Shown: positions 9,872 through 22,025 of the stretch, one piece after another
How positions within the stretch are numbered: the stretch's first letter is position 1
How the letters are laid out: each line of letters begins with the position of its first letter
Origin: Sphaerulina vaccinii
Taxonomy: Eukaryota > Ascomycota > Dothideomycetes > Mycosphaerellales > Mycosphaerellaceae
Direction of reading: 5' to 3'
DNA: 64,000 bases
Assembly: GCA_022570795.1 (NCBI GenBank)
Contig: JAKUDP010000001.1
Span: 2,418,001 to 2,482,000, forward strand
Made by a program: the position numbers and the translations under genes
The notes under the pieces: model-generated
What the model saw: only the letters and a program-made list of their open reading frames with translations
Told to the model about the DNA's origin: nothing
Database searches by the model: none

Positions 9872-12359
9872 CTACAATCTCGCCTTGACACCGGTGTTGA
9901 CAGCATTGAACTTGTCCAACTTGGCCTTATTATCCTCTTCAGCAATACCCCTCGCAATACCTCGTGCTATACCCATATTCGTGATCATAGGGTTCACACC
10001 ACTCGCAGAAGGAAACACAGAAGCATCAGCAATATACAAGTTCTGCGTTCCCCACACCCGACCTCTATAATCGACAACACTGTTCTTAGGAGCAGTACCC
10101 ATTCTACAAGAGCCCATTTGATGAGCCGAGAAGAATCCAGTACCTGGAGAAGGAAAAGCGTTCTTGCGGACTTTGGCAATCCAAGCAGCGAAATCTGCAT
10201 CCGTGATTGAAGGGCTCGAGTTGGCGTGGATTGAGACTTTAGAATCCACATCCGAGGCCGGACGAACGAAAGGCGTGATACCAGGAACTGCAGCGTGGAT
10301 TTCTCTCGCGCCTTCCACGTACATGATCTCTGCTAATCGCACGACTCCCTCAAGGATGTGTTTCTGATCGTATGCGCTCGGCGTGTATGCAATGCGACAT
10401 CTCCCATCCTTAGGATCTGGATAAATTCGTCCACCATATCGGTCACGAGCAAGTGCGATATAGCCTGTCATGCGACGCATCTTGGCCGTGAACTCCTTGA
10501 AGTCTAGACCTCCTGCCCAGTCGAATAGTGGCAGGAAAGAGCTGGGAAGCATAGTTGTGCATTCGAGCTTGGTGCCGTAGCCATCACCGTCCATGTTCTC
10601 GAATTCGTTTACGACTGAAGTGAGAATTGGGCCTTCCCAAGGTCGTACATCTTCATCCCAGACTGCTGCGACCATATTGACGGGATGGAGACGTAGGTGG
10701 CGGCCAATGTGCTTGTTCTTTAGGCCTGATCGTTGAAGTAGGAGTGGAGTGTATACTGAACCACCAGAGATGATGGTACGCTTGGCTTTGATGATCACTT
10801 CGCGAGTCGTTCGGTCTTCGCCAGCGACACCGCCCATGCCGTCGCGCGGAGTCCAGATACCCTTGACGCCTGTGGCTATAGTAGCGTCTTTCTCGTCAAA
10901 CAGAATCTTGGTGACCTCGAATCCTTCCATGAATGTTGCGCCAGCTTCGGCAGCATCTGGCAGGAATGTTACTGTTGGTCCCTTCTTGCCGCAGGTACGA
11001 CAACCTCTCGTGCAGAACCCATCGTGGTGAACCTCGCCGCCAGTGTTCTGTGCAACAACTTTCGCAGCCCAGCCAAGCTTCCTGGCTCCTTCCAGCAGCG
11101 CTGTGTTGCCTTTGTTGTGAGTAATGTTAGTAGTGCTGACGCCCATTCGATCGCATACGAAGTCGAGATCTGCCTGGAATGCTGATGTTTCGAAATGAGT
11201 GAGACCAAATTTCTGTGCCCACTCACGTCTCACATAACCTTGTGGCTGTAGTGAAGCACTCCAGTTGACTGTGCCTCCGCCACCCCAGGTCGTGCCTGCC
11301 ACGACACTCATGCTGGCGTCATCGGTCACAATTACACCGCCGTTGCCGAAGAGATGGTTGAATGCTTCTCGCTCTCCCATTGGGAAGTGCTCTGGCGTCC
11401 AGTAGTACTGCTTTTCCACGACAAGGACTTTAAGACCAGCTTCAGCCAACGTCTTTGCAGCAACAGCACCACCGCAGCCACTGCCTACAATGAGTACATC
11501 TGTCTCGACCACTTCGGGCTCAGCAGAGGCAGCTGGCGGAATCTGAAGAAATTGGAATCCATATCCAGCTGGTGCAGCCTTTGCATAGATCGGTGCCCTT
11601 GGGTAGCCCAGTATGGCTTCTAGATTCGGCGAAAGTCGCAACCAAATCACACGACACAGCTGTGTGAGAGACTTGTTCAAGCCTCGCAGGAGAGGTATCC
11701 GGGACTGTGCCCATCCTAGGAAGACCTTTTCTCGGTCTCGTACGGACAGACCATTCAAAGGTGTCGTGTGGCCCGTGAGTAGTAGTGAGCCGGCTCGTGT
11801 ACTAAAGAGAATCTTTGTGTCAGCTGATGCTCAACGTACATCACTGGTCTAATGTTGGGAAGAAGTTCGGCCTTCTGTCGGGGCGAGTTGCTATTCTCGA
11901 TCGTGCACTTGCACTACCGCCAAATCGACCAACAAACGGCAGTTACGACGACAACAAGAGCAGCGACATCGATGGAGTTCTTACGTACTTCAGGGCATTC
12001 AATATGAAGAGGAGCCCACTCCTAGCCTCCTCGCTCATGTTGAAAGCTACCATCCTTTGAATACTATCCCTGAACATTGGATGCTCGGCGGGACTTTCGC
12101 TGAGGTAAGCGATGGCCGTTTCATCGGCATCGAGCTTCGCCAGAGTCTGGATACGCTTGACTGCAGTGTCGTAGACATCGCTTCGTAGTGGGTGCTGGAG
12201 CAAGTGATCGCCGCCATTGGAACTGCGGGTCAATGCCGGTACCACAGCCTCTGTGATGGCGGAAAGAATGCTCCATTGCTCAGGACTCAGGGGATCCTGC
12301 TTTGGAGGTGGCGGCAGTGGTGTGTCCGACACATTGGACGTCGTGTCTTCTGCAGACAT
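9872..12359 (-). CDS. Long-chain fatty alcohol oxidase (GMC flavoprotein)
   Basis: Two exons (12359-11989 and 11801-9872), 766 aa. These FAD enzymes oxidise long-chain fatty alcohols to aldehydes in peroxisomal omega-oxidation. Exon 1 encodes the family's N-terminal helical region (DPLSPEQWSILSAITEAVVP). The junction reads NAL-NTRAGSLLLTGHTTP, joining through donor GTACGT and acceptor TTTAG. Exon 2 carries the FAD-binding motif VLIVGSGCGGAVAAKTL, the GGGGTVNWSASLQ loop and the C-terminal GMC block HQMGSCRMG...NPMITNMGIARG with the catalytic His/Asn pair. The last residues are KARL; ARL fits the PTS1 consensus and so predicts peroxisomal import. The 187-bp intron is longer than usual here. The start is the ATG at 12359; a TTG-initiated extension was ignored. 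Confidence 0.88.
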
Positions 12360-13851
12360 GTTCTTATCTCTAGAAGTCAAGGGGATGCAGGTTGTCGTCG
12401 GCCCGTATTGCCCGTACCCGGAATGTCCAAGAGGTCACGATCTGGATCTGGGAGAGCTGCAGCGATATGGTCTTCGATCAGTGATCGTTTGATGGCCACT
12501 AGAGTTGCGATTCGATGTCGATGTTTGGTGTTGTCCGGAACCACAGGAACCTGTCTGTCGAACGTTCTCCGAGTTTGTGAGTACCCTGCAGTTCTCTGTT
12601 CCACAACAGTAGTCGTGGAGGGAGACGTCAACTTCAGATTGATTGAAGGTCTTGGCTCGGTCTGATGCAGGGAAGCTGTGTCAAAGATGTATGTTTGGCT
12701 CGTGCTACTGACGCCTCGGCAAGTTGACGACTCCATCTTTGAAGTCGTTCGGAGAGACCCTTGGAAGTGCGCATGTGCCAAAAGCCAACATGCAGACATG
12801 CTGCGACCGAGGACGAGATGAATCTCATCCGCAGGCAGCACAATAAATGCTGCTGCTGCTGCTATTCAACATCTTGCGATCTGTTTGCTGAGAAACTTGG
12901 TACAGGAGCACGTCAAGAGAGCGTATCGCCTGCTGTTAGCTTTATCGACGCCTGTCGCTCTGGGGAACTTCACTCTCGTTTCAGCAAGTCTCCATCGGCC
13001 GGCGCTCATTCGGTACGCGATGATCCTTGCGACGACCACAAGACACTATACCTCTCTCGGACTGTCTTATCAGCAGCGCTCATTCTGGCCAATCATAGCT
13101 TCATCTTTGTCGTTGAGAGGAAAGGATCTTTGGCCTTAGGATGCAGCATGCGTCAATCTCCCAGAGTAGCAGCCGAAGTATCACAGCGAGGCGAGCATGC
13201 TGCTGTTCGGCCTGCTTGCTGCTCTGCACACGCTGGCAGTGCTGCATGTGTTCAGCACATGGCAGCAGTATGCGCTGCAAAAGGCTGTCTTCAAGCTGAG
13301 CTCGGCGTTGAGCGTACATTATTGGTAGCAGTGGCGCAGAATGGCCACACGCGAGGGCCTGCCTCTCACGGCCGGTACCAAGTAGGTTGGCGGGAGTAGG
13401 TAATCGCAGGCCCACCGTACTCGCTCGCAAAGCTTGTGCCGTCGGGCAGGGTTCAAGGCTAATTGATATACTATGTCGTCCAGCGCCTGCTGGCTCCCTT
13501 CCTCCCCATATGCGACTCGTCGCTAGCATTGCATGTCATTCCTTTGCTGCTGATAACACAAGGCGGTCGACGGTAGATAGGACAGCTGCCGGTTCCTATC
13601 TATATCCCTCAGTCCATTGGAAGGCCTGTTTGATCAGCCACTAGATCTGATTCCTTGCGACGCTATCTCCAGACCGCTACGATTGCCAGAGTCCGGGGGC
13701 TCGTCGTCGACGACATATTGACGCGGAGAGGAGTCCACTTCCAATTCATTGTACTTCTGGTCTTTGTCTGCCATTCGAAACAACGACACGTTCCTCAGAT
13801 GCGCCATACCGCACCACCACTACTTCGCCTGTATCGATTGAGAAGCCCACC
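12360..13851. other. Intergenic, 1.5 kb, divergent
   Basis: This separates two divergently transcribed genes. Several open frames exist (up to 212 codons on the plus strand), but none shows recognisable domains or a convincing composition. A CTG trinucleotide run lies at 12848-12863. It probably contains both promoters and leaders. Confidence 0.5.
12848..12863. repeat. CTG/GCT trinucleotide run
   Basis: About five perfect copies of TGC/GCT in intergenic sequence. Confidence 0.8.
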
Positions 13852-14691
13852 ATGATGGCAACGACATCGATTCCTACGCAAACGAACAACTCCAAGTACT
13901 ACATGAACCCGTCAGCAGGTCCATCGCCGCCAGAGCCCCCCTACAACTTCACTGGACGGGCTGGCACACCACCTTCGAACAACATCTCACCCACCAACTA
14001 TCACGCCAATGTGCGCCAGCTGCGACAACCTCGTCAACCGCTGTATGTACCCGCTGCATTGCGCCCAAATGAGAAGATTGCGCGACCCACAGACATCCCT
14101 GGCCGACCACGTGCACTCGATACGCCACCTACGAGCAATGATAGCAGCTTCGACAGTGGAAAGGCAGACTCACCAGCTGCAACGGACTTCACAGGCTTTC
14201 AGTTTGGACAGATCGATAGCAGTGACGATGAATCACTCCGCCGAGGTCTTAGTCGAGCCGCAAGTGAGACACTCTCGCTAGAAGAGATGGGCCCAGTCAC
14301 TGGTACGCCAACGACTGCACACTGGAAGCCAGACGAGTCCGCGAAGGGCTGTTATGTCTGCAAGGAGACGTTTGGGTGGATCTTGCGAAGACATCACTGT
14401 CGGCGGTGTGGGAATGTCGTCTGCTACAACCATATCCGATCCACTATTCCGCTCGACCAGAATGCTCGTATACATCCGGAGGGCCATCTCAGCAAAGCGT
14501 GTGACCCTTGCCATGACGATTACAAGATTGTCCGGAAGTTATATCACTCCCGCTCGAGCTCCATCACCGAGTCTACGAACAGCTCGCAAGGCACTGCTAT
14601 GCCCATTCCCAACCAGTCACGACAGACTGACGATGCCCGGGTAGGCAGTATGGCTCGATCGGAGGGCGGCATGGTCTGGAGCACTTTCTAA
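13852..14691 (+). CDS. FYVE zinc-finger protein
   Basis: Single exon, 279 aa. FYVE domains bind phosphatidylinositol 3-phosphate on endosomes and vacuoles. The domain spans about 158-222 and shows all core elements: WKPD (158-161), the CYVC pair, the basic RRHHCRRCGNVVC block that contacts the lipid, and a closing CDPC pair. The N-terminal 150 residues are Pro/Ser-rich and probably disordered. The C-terminus is a short serine-rich tail with no RING or lipase domain, so a Pib1-type ubiquitin ligase is unlikely. It is more likely an adaptor. Two adjacent ATGs open the frame and I used the first. Confidence 0.85.
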   Translation: MMATTSIPTQTNNSKYYMNPSAGPSPPEPPYNFTGRAGTPPSNNISPTNYHANVRQLRQPRQPLYVPAALRPNEKIARPTDIPGRPRALDTPPTSNDSSFDSGKADSPAATDFTGFQFGQIDSSDDESLRRGLSRAASETLSLEEMGPVTGTPTTAHWKPDESAKGCYVCKETFGWILRRHHCRRCGNVVCYNHIRSTIPLDQNARIHPEGHLSKACDPCHDDYKIVRKLYHSRSSSITESTNSSQGTAMPIPNQSRQTDDARVGSMARSEGGMVWSTF

Positions 14692-16490
14692 CCCGCAACA
14701 CAATATGACATTGACATAACCCTAAGGCCACGCTTACGACTCAACATGGAGTTCACGAAATGATTTGACAATTCTGGATCTACGGGAAGGCTATATCGTG
14801 CGTTCAAGCGCTTCGCTTCTTGCTGCAGCACCAACTGGCTTGCATATATTTCTGCATATTAGCGTTTTAGCGATCTTTGTGATACCCCTGCGAGGCGAGT
14901 ATGCACATGTGATCGAATGCTTTACAGGATCTCCAATGGCGTTGATTAGGTACAGGACTTTTATGAGGGCGCGGGACATCTGGGCCTTCAGAGGCTGTAA
15001 CACTATAGATTTTATTCACACGAAGCAGCTGGAAGCTGCCACGAATTCGGCATACCATAATACACTGCACATGAACTAGTACACGATCAATTCCCTCCTC
15101 GACCTGGAATCCATCTTCAATTCCAATTCTGTTGTCCGCGTGCTCGACAGAGCCACCGCTAGCAAATATGTTGGCTCCTCAGCTCGTTCACCCGATAACA
15201 AGCGCGAATACGCTAGTTCTGTAAGAGCTGCTCTGATTCGCAGCCCTAGACGCCTGGTTGAAAGTCATTCGTGACAAGCCGCTTGGCTAAATATGCGACT
15301 TTAACCTTTCAGGACATATTTTCCGCAGTCTTGCCTCACGTAGGGAAGGTCGTAACACGCGCGATGCAACGTCGTTGTTGGAGCATTCTCTTGCCACGAC
15401 GGCGTTTCTTGTACGAGATGTGCGCCAGCCTTCTTCTTTCTGCTGTTGAGACGAAGAGCTTGTGTGCTGACACGGCATCGGCAGACAATGTCTGACAAAA
15501 ACTGATGACATGTTCGGCGCGGTCAGCAGAGCTTCTAGGTGTCGGGCCGGGTCTGAAGCCTGTGAGATGCTGGAGAGAGCTTCTGCAGCTTCACTTCATC
15601 AAGAAGTAGTCAGCACAAGCACAAGAGATGCTGGCTGGCCACGGCTCAAGGGAGTCCAATGCTGCGGAGTCACGATAGTCACGCCGAATGAGGATCAGGA
15701 ACCTCTCCATGGTCATTGCCATGTGCAAGCTGATCACGATGTCCAACATGGCTACGGCCTTCACACGCGGATACGCAATATTGGTGACTCGCCTACTGGG
15801 TTTCGACACTGCCTCCTAAGCAACGTGATAAGTAACAGTGAGAGTATGTCCAGACTGCTGCAGCCTACAGGAAGCAATGGGGCCATGATATGCTCAACGA
15901 CACAAGTCAGCAGAGGGACTTCGCATCACACCGATCACAGTAAGCACGCATATGACGAACATGATTAGGGGCTATCATGAAAGGGCAGAGGTCTATACTT
16001 CACAGTAAGGTATACGCGATGAATCTCGTGCCTGCAAGATTCGTGCTGGTTGTTCGATCGCAACAGCTATACTCCTCACTCAAGCTACTCCCTGCTCAGA
16101 CACGGCGAGCTCATGCGCAGCTGTGGTTCGTGTCTCGCATGAACGTAAGCTATATCACAGCATGGATTGGAAGAAGGGATCACCATCATTCTACATCGTC
16201 TGGGCATCTCGCTGTGCGAGCTCAACACATTCTCGGCGTGACCACATGCTGGTAATGTCTGTTTCTCGACTGCCCTCCACATTGGTAGATTCGCGTGTCG
16301 CGTGTCCCGAACGCTCGCGATGGCGGATCTTAGTGCCCAAGGAGAACACAAGAAATGGTTTGTCGCAGAGATAACTGTAGGGCAATAGCATATGATGTGC
16401 ATAGCCAGAAGAGCATTACTGTCGTGTGTATCGGAATATCGTCGCCTTGCCCTTCTGTTACATCGCAAGTCTGTCGTCGTGGAGTTCATA
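14692..16490. other. Intergenic, 1.8 kb
   Basis: No gene is supported. Short frames on both strands are unrecognised. A few short minus-strand stretches near 15590-15900 are hydrophobic but cannot be joined into a family I know. It may hold untranslated regions or an unrecognised relic. Confidence 0.45.
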
Positions 16491-18116
16491 CTATCGGACC
16501 CGTGTCTCATATCGAGTACCTGGAGACCAGGGTGCGGCACTTTCGCTTCGCGCCCAATCTGGCGACCCTCGTCTTCGAGTGCTCACGTTGAGCAGTTGCT
16601 GGCTATCATGAGTGCAGATAGATGGTGAGATCTGGCTCACGATGTGAGGTATAGGCGGCGATATAGCCCGGCTCCGGATGCTCTCTTTACGCGCGATGTG
16701 AGCTGGCGTCCTGCCGTTGCGCGCTTTGGCTCTCAACTTCTTGCCCTTCTTCCGTGCAGCTCCTTCTCTGGACAGTGTTGAGCGCTGTGCGCGAACCGGT
16801 TGTGGAACTGGTGACAACGTATCGCGTCGTACCGCTTCGTACATTGCTGAGCTTTTGACAGTGTGCTCAGTCCTTTTCGGCACGTCCATGCCAGTGATGC
16901 CCAATCTGCCTCTTATGCGTGGCCTGCTTAGAACAGGGCCAAAACTCCAATCGCTCCATCGACTGAACCGACTAATGTGCTCTTGGCTCTCAAGATCGTA
17001 AGGCTCGTGAGCTTCAGGGTTAGGTGAGACGATGTCAAGACTCCGAGTGTCGCTAGAATCGCCAGGAGAGCAGGCTTTGGATCGAACAATATCAGTGTTC
17101 TGCGAGATATTCGCCCGCGTTGGATCCATGAGACCACGGCAGAGTGGTCGCAACGTTGCCGCTGAAGCCGCCGATGTGCCCACTCCGCACTCAATGATAG
17201 ACAAGATGCACAATGCTGTAGCCGTGTTGAAGAAGTCCGGTCCGGGTCTCAGCCCTTCGATATATGGTATGCGAACCATGCATACAATGCTTCCACAGCA
17301 GGCCAGGAGCAAAATGAAGCCAGAGCCAACCTTCGCAGATAGTGGCATTGTAGCTTTGAATAGCACAAAGATTGGCAGTAGTGCAAATATCCAATCCGTC
17401 GCTGCGTTGATTACGGACCCTGCAAGTTGGAGGGCGTAGGTAGTCGAAACAGGCATACAGGTTCTTTGAGCTCGTTCTCGAGGTATCGGCTGGGGTCACC
17501 GCAATTGAAAGCGCGGCGAACAAAAAGAAGACGCCATAGGCAGTATTAAGTGTGACTGTCCCGATGACGATATAGCGCTGCCAGAACCGTATCACAATCC
17601 GCAAGTAGAAGATTGCAAGTGACATCTTGAAGAAAATCATCGTTGCGATCTGCCAACTATTAGTCTGATGCTCATCGTGTTGACAGCAGGTGAGGACCAA
17701 CGTAAAGCTCGAAACTCGCAACTACCATCTGTGCAGCAGTTAGCTACGGTTCCGATCTGCCATACACGATCCGAACCATACACCGACGAGATGATCTAGT
17801 CCTATGAAGTCGAGCTCATTGACCTTGGGTGCGCCGCCGACTGTCTCAATCAGGATCACTGTGGTACAGTAGCCTGTAAACAAAAGCTGGGTGAGAGAAG
17901 TCAGCATCTCGCACCTTGATTCGGACGTGCTGGACATACCGCAGCGAACAGCAAGAGCGCATCGTCCCAGCCTGGACTCTTGATGAGCACCACTCGAACC
18001 CATATTCGAAGCGTGAGTGTGGTCCAGGCTGCCAGAAGGAAAATAGCTATAGTAGCGAATATGCCATTTCGCTTGCTGCTAGAACTGGGAGGGTTGAAGA
18101 GCTGGGAGGGTTGCAT
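16491..18116 (-). CDS. Rhodopsin-domain (PTH11-like) 7TM protein, frame-disrupted
   Basis: A fungal integral membrane protein of the rhodopsin-domain superfamily; ligand and signalling role are unknown. Exon 1 is 18116-17940 (TM1, then SPGWDDALLLFAA). Exon 2 is 17886-17782, exon 3 is 17728-17702, and the last exon begins at 17649 (IATMIFFKMSLAIFYLRI). The three introns are 52-53 bp and keep the phase. The final exon then changes frame twice. The frame of FFLFAAL gives way to a third frame reading CGDPSRYLENELKEPVC at about 17510-17460. A different frame then carries the rest of the domain, NAATDWIFALLPIFVLF and later helices, followed by a long basic cytoplasmic tail. All three segments look homologous to one family. 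This is either a young pseudogene or two sequence errors. Confidence 0.6.
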
Positions 18117-19215
18117 TCTGCCGCAAACGTGTGGAAGGCTGTTGTTGGAGCATCGATAGAAAGGGAGTTGGTTTCAGACTGAACCTGTGAAGAGCCATTG
18201 TTGTATCAACCAGAGCGGATCGCCACAACGTAAGGTCTATAGAGTTAGAGTCAGGAAACGTTAATGGACACTTCTTTCATCAACCAGCAGACAAGAAACT
18301 TGTGTCTTCATTCAAACTCGAAGTCTATCGTATGCCGGTGACTACCTGTAGCCACGGATTGAGGGGAACGTGACCTTGCGCCACGGCGATGCAGCTGTTC
18401 GTACGTTTCATTGCCGACGTCCCCGAGAAATGGAGGCACAAGTCCGAAGCTTCGTGAACTTCCCGACGTACCGACTGCCAGACAGAAGACGAGAAACGGT
18501 TTGCGAGTCAAGCTTGGTTGTTTCGAAGCAGCTGTGGCCAGGATATCCGCTTCTGCACTCGGTGCTATAGGGCCAGATTTAGACACAGCCACAAGCCGGA
18601 TGTAGGCAAATCGATCGCGGTGGGGAGCTCAACACAACGTGTTGCAGGAAGCTGTGCGGTGAGTATTGATCTCGATTGCTACGAGTATAACTTGTCGAGC
18701 ATGAGTGTAGCACACCCCATATGATTGTGTCGTTGATGTATCACAAGGTTGCGACACGCTGTGGACGAACCGTACGAGGCCGAACAATCTGGATCATCTC
18801 AGACATTCGACTCTCGAATGTTGTGCTGCCCAACTCATAGCATTGTCACCATATAGACATGGATCTGAGAGCGCCTGAGTCCGCGGTGTCTGTCGTATAT
18901 GGCTGCAGCTTGTACTGCAGTAGATCGACGTGGCTGAGTCGATGTGTAATAAGCGCGGCGGCTATCGCAGCTGCGCGTGAACGATTCGGTGGCCCCTCTT
19001 CGTTTGTCTTCTTTCGCTGATGTCGAGGTGAAGGTGAAGGTTTTGAATCGCGTGTCAAGCCCAAAGTTTGAAAGGAAGTCGCGAAGGCCCGAAAAGTGGA
19101 TCGGCTTAGTAATCACAACAAACTAGAATGGCAGGAGTGAAGAAACAGTAAACAAACATGGACAAATGCGCGGTCTCGACCATCATGAGGACGCCATCGA
19201 CAGCGGAAAACCACA
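18117..19215. other. Intergenic, 1.1 kb, divergent
   Basis: This lies between the divergent starts of the rhodopsin-domain gene and APC10. I see no recognisable gene and no obvious repeat. Confidence 0.5.
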
Positions 19216-20081
19216 ATGCCGCCATCAACACTGCGATCGAGAACATTGAACGAGGCACCTCCCAGGGCTGAAGAAGAGATATCAGACGAAGAAGAGCTCC
19301 CGGAAGGCGACCTCAATGACGAAAATACAGCTGAATCTGGAGCCGATCTAGATGGGGACGAGGTCGAAGATGGAGAGGAACTTCCAGGTAAGGACTGACT
19401 GAATTGTTCTGAACTGCGTCACGCCCCTAACCTCCTGCATCTCCAGAACATGACCTCGAAGATGAAATATTTCCTCCCCCTGGCTTAAAAGAGATCTCAT
19501 CGCTAGCATCATGGACTGTCAGTACTGCCAAGCCTGGCAACGGTGTCGCAGCTCTTCGTTCGCCAGATGTCAAACAGTTTTGGCAGTCGGACGGACCTCA
19601 GCCACATCTTCTCAGCATCCACTTTTTCAAGCTCGTTTCGATCGTGAGAATGAGGATCTACCTGGATTTCGTTAGTGACGAGTCCTACACTCCAACCAAA
19701 ATCCAATTTCTGGCTGGTATGGGTGTACATGATCTGCTGGAGTTTGCTGAGATGAGCTTCGAACAGCCGACTGGCTGGATTGATGTTGACTTCAGTAAAG
19801 TTGGGGATACTCATCCCAGTCATCGGAATGGAGAACTGGTCGAACCACCTCCGCCTGTACTGAGAGCCTTCCTCGTTCAAGTGCGAATACTGGAGAACCA
19901 TCAAAATGGAAAGGACACACATCTACGTGCTGTACAACTCTTCGCCAAAGACGATGCCCAGCCGACAAAGGCAGCTATTCAGACCACAGCAGTCCATGCG
20001 TGGGATACGAAGAAGGTGGTCCACGCGGAGCCCAACAACATTACTATTCCCGACTGGATGAAAGATCCCGACATTAGATGA
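19216..20081 (+). CDS. DOC1: Anaphase-promoting complex subunit 10 (Doc1)
   Basis: Two exons (19216-19387 and 19447-20081) around a 59-bp intron (GTAAGG...CTCCAG), 268 aa. APC10/Doc1 is the processivity and D-box co-receptor subunit of the anaphase-promoting ubiquitin ligase. The first about 65 residues are acidic and disordered (ISDEEELPEGD). The DOC jelly-roll follows, with the family block SLASWTVSTAKPGNGV, then FWQSDGPQPHLLSIHF, MRIYLDFVSDESYTPTKIQ and HLRAVQLFAKDD. The protein ends in Ile-Arg, matching the conserved IR tail that docks Doc1 on the TPR subunit Cdc27. It converges with the glutamate decarboxylase gene, leaving 212 bp between stops. Confidence 0.92.
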
Positions 20082-20293
20082 ACAAGTCGTGGGCAGGAGA
20101 TCTTTAATGGCAACAACTGAAAGCACTGGCAAGCTCTAGTAAGAGTGACATTATAGCTGATCGACCCATACGTCAATGGAAGCATCGCACTAGGGCATTG
20201 AGTCCTTGGTGTTCCATGTATGCCTGCATCTGTGGGTTCATTGCTCATCTATGTTCTGTCGTTCCAAATCCTGGTCTACCTTGGACCTCAGCT

Positions 20294-22025
20294 CTAGCAA
20301 ATGCCATGGCTCTTTCCAGTCTTGCCCTTGAGACTGTGCTTCTCATCACTGAAGTGACCATTGGTCTTCTTCTTTTCGGCCTTGACATCTCTTCCAGCCT
20401 GGCGGTGCTTCTTGTGGTCATCCAACTGCTGCGCGTCCATCTTCGAGAGCTCTTTCACAGCCATCTGGAGATCTGTAATCAGAGCATCACACCTACTCCT
20501 CGAAAAGTCCTCACGGACGACGACGCGCATCATCTTCACCTTATTGGCGTTTGGTGCCATTGTATACGCCGGGACGACCCAACCTCTCTCACGCAGCTGG
20601 TGTGCGATCGCGAACTCATCGAACTCATGTCCATGCTCAGGGTTGAGGCGGAAGGCCACAAGTGGCAGACCCTCGCCTTGAGTCTTGGACATGAGCAGGA
20701 AGCCCATCTTCTGCACAGCAGCTCCGAGATAGTCCGCCGTACGAGTTAAGTTGAACATGATACTTCGGTACCCCTTCTTGCCGAGCCGAATGAGCTGGTA
20801 ATACTGGCCAATGACTTGACTAGCTCCACGGGAGAAGTTGAGAGTAAAGGAGGCTTGGTCGGCGCCAAGGTAGTTGATGTTGAAGATCAACTCCTTCGGC
20901 AAGAACTCTGGGTCACGCCAGACGACCCATCTGTCGCAGATTAGTAGACACTCGGAGATAGCTCAACACTTTCACATAGCAAGCACTCACCCTACGCCTG
21001 GGTACACGAGACCATATTTGTGCCCAGAGACATTAATTGACACGACCTTCTCGAGCCGAAAATCCCAGACCAGGTCAGGGTTGACGAAAGGTGCAACGAA
21101 GCCTCCAGATGCTGCATCGACGTGGATTGGGCAGTCGATGCCCTTCTTCACGAGCAAGTCGTTGATAGCCTTGACATCTTCGTACTCGCCAGTATAGGTC
21201 GTTCCGATGATGGCGCAGATACCGATCGTGTTCTCGTCAACCAGACTCACAGCCTCTTCCGGGTCGATGACATATCGAGTCTCTGTGCAATTCACATACT
21301 TCTCCTCGACATCGAAGTACCTCGCCGCCTTCTCCCAGCACACTTGAACGGCGCTGTTCATGATGATGTTCGGCTTTGAGAAGTCCTTGCCCTCTGCCTT
21401 GCGTTTGTTCTGCCATCGCTTCTTCATTGCGAGTGTTCCCAGCATGATAGCTTCCGAGGAGCCAATGGTCGATGTACCCATCGCGTTAGAGTCATCCTCG
21501 TGGGCAGGAATGTTGAAGAGTCTGGCGATCATGGAAACGCATCTATTCTGGATATCGGCCGAAACTGGGTACTCCTCATAATCAATGAAGTTCTTGGAGA
21601 AGGCATCGACCTAAATACCGAAAGGGAAGATATTAGCTGATGTTCAAAGATGCCAATTCAAGGTCCAAATGCTATACCATCAACTTCTCGGCCTCGTCCT
21701 CCATATAAGTCGTAACAAAAGACGCGAGGTTCAGCGTTGGGTTTCCATCTAGAGTGAGGTCGTCTCTGCCAACGTGTCAGCACATGTTCGCAGCTTTAGA
21801 AAGCTTTAAGAGCTCGTACTTGATCATCCTGTAGGCAATCTCGCGTGGCATCTCGTCCTCTGGCATCTCGTTCCTTGGAAGATCTGCAGCAGCGAATCGA
21901 GAGCCATAGACACTCGAGGTGAACTCATCCTCGCCAGGTATACTCTTGAATGATAGATCTTCAAGGCCTGGAATGACCTTGTCTGCCAGGTCCTTGTCAT
22001 TCTCGACTCTGTCTAGATGCACCAT
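20294..22025 (-). CDS. Glutamate decarboxylase
   Basis: Four exons (22025-21820, 21765-21678, 21610-20991, 20930-20294) with introns of 54, 67 and 60 bp that all keep the frame; 516 aa. This PLP enzyme converts glutamate to GABA and CO2, the entry to the GABA shunt. Diagnostic blocks are LDGNPTLNLASFVTTYM, NFIDYEEYP, TSTIGSSEAIMLG, HVDAASGGFVAPF and SGHKYGLVYPG, with the PLP lysine at about residue 296. The C-terminal about 45 residues are unusually lysine-rich (DVKAEKKKTNG). The second exon is too short to be seen as an open frame and was placed by homology to the family. Confidence 0.93.

Noticed and set aside
12377..12841. Open frame just upstream of the fatty alcohol oxidase, considered as an extra N-terminal exon
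   Set aside because: Exon 1 already begins at a well-placed ATG with the family's normal N-terminus, and no splice site joins this frame to it.
12761..13399. 212-codon plus-strand frame
   Set aside because: The longest intergenic frame, but its composition is odd (a CCCCC run from the CTG repeat), it has no domain, and it lies in a divergent promoter region.
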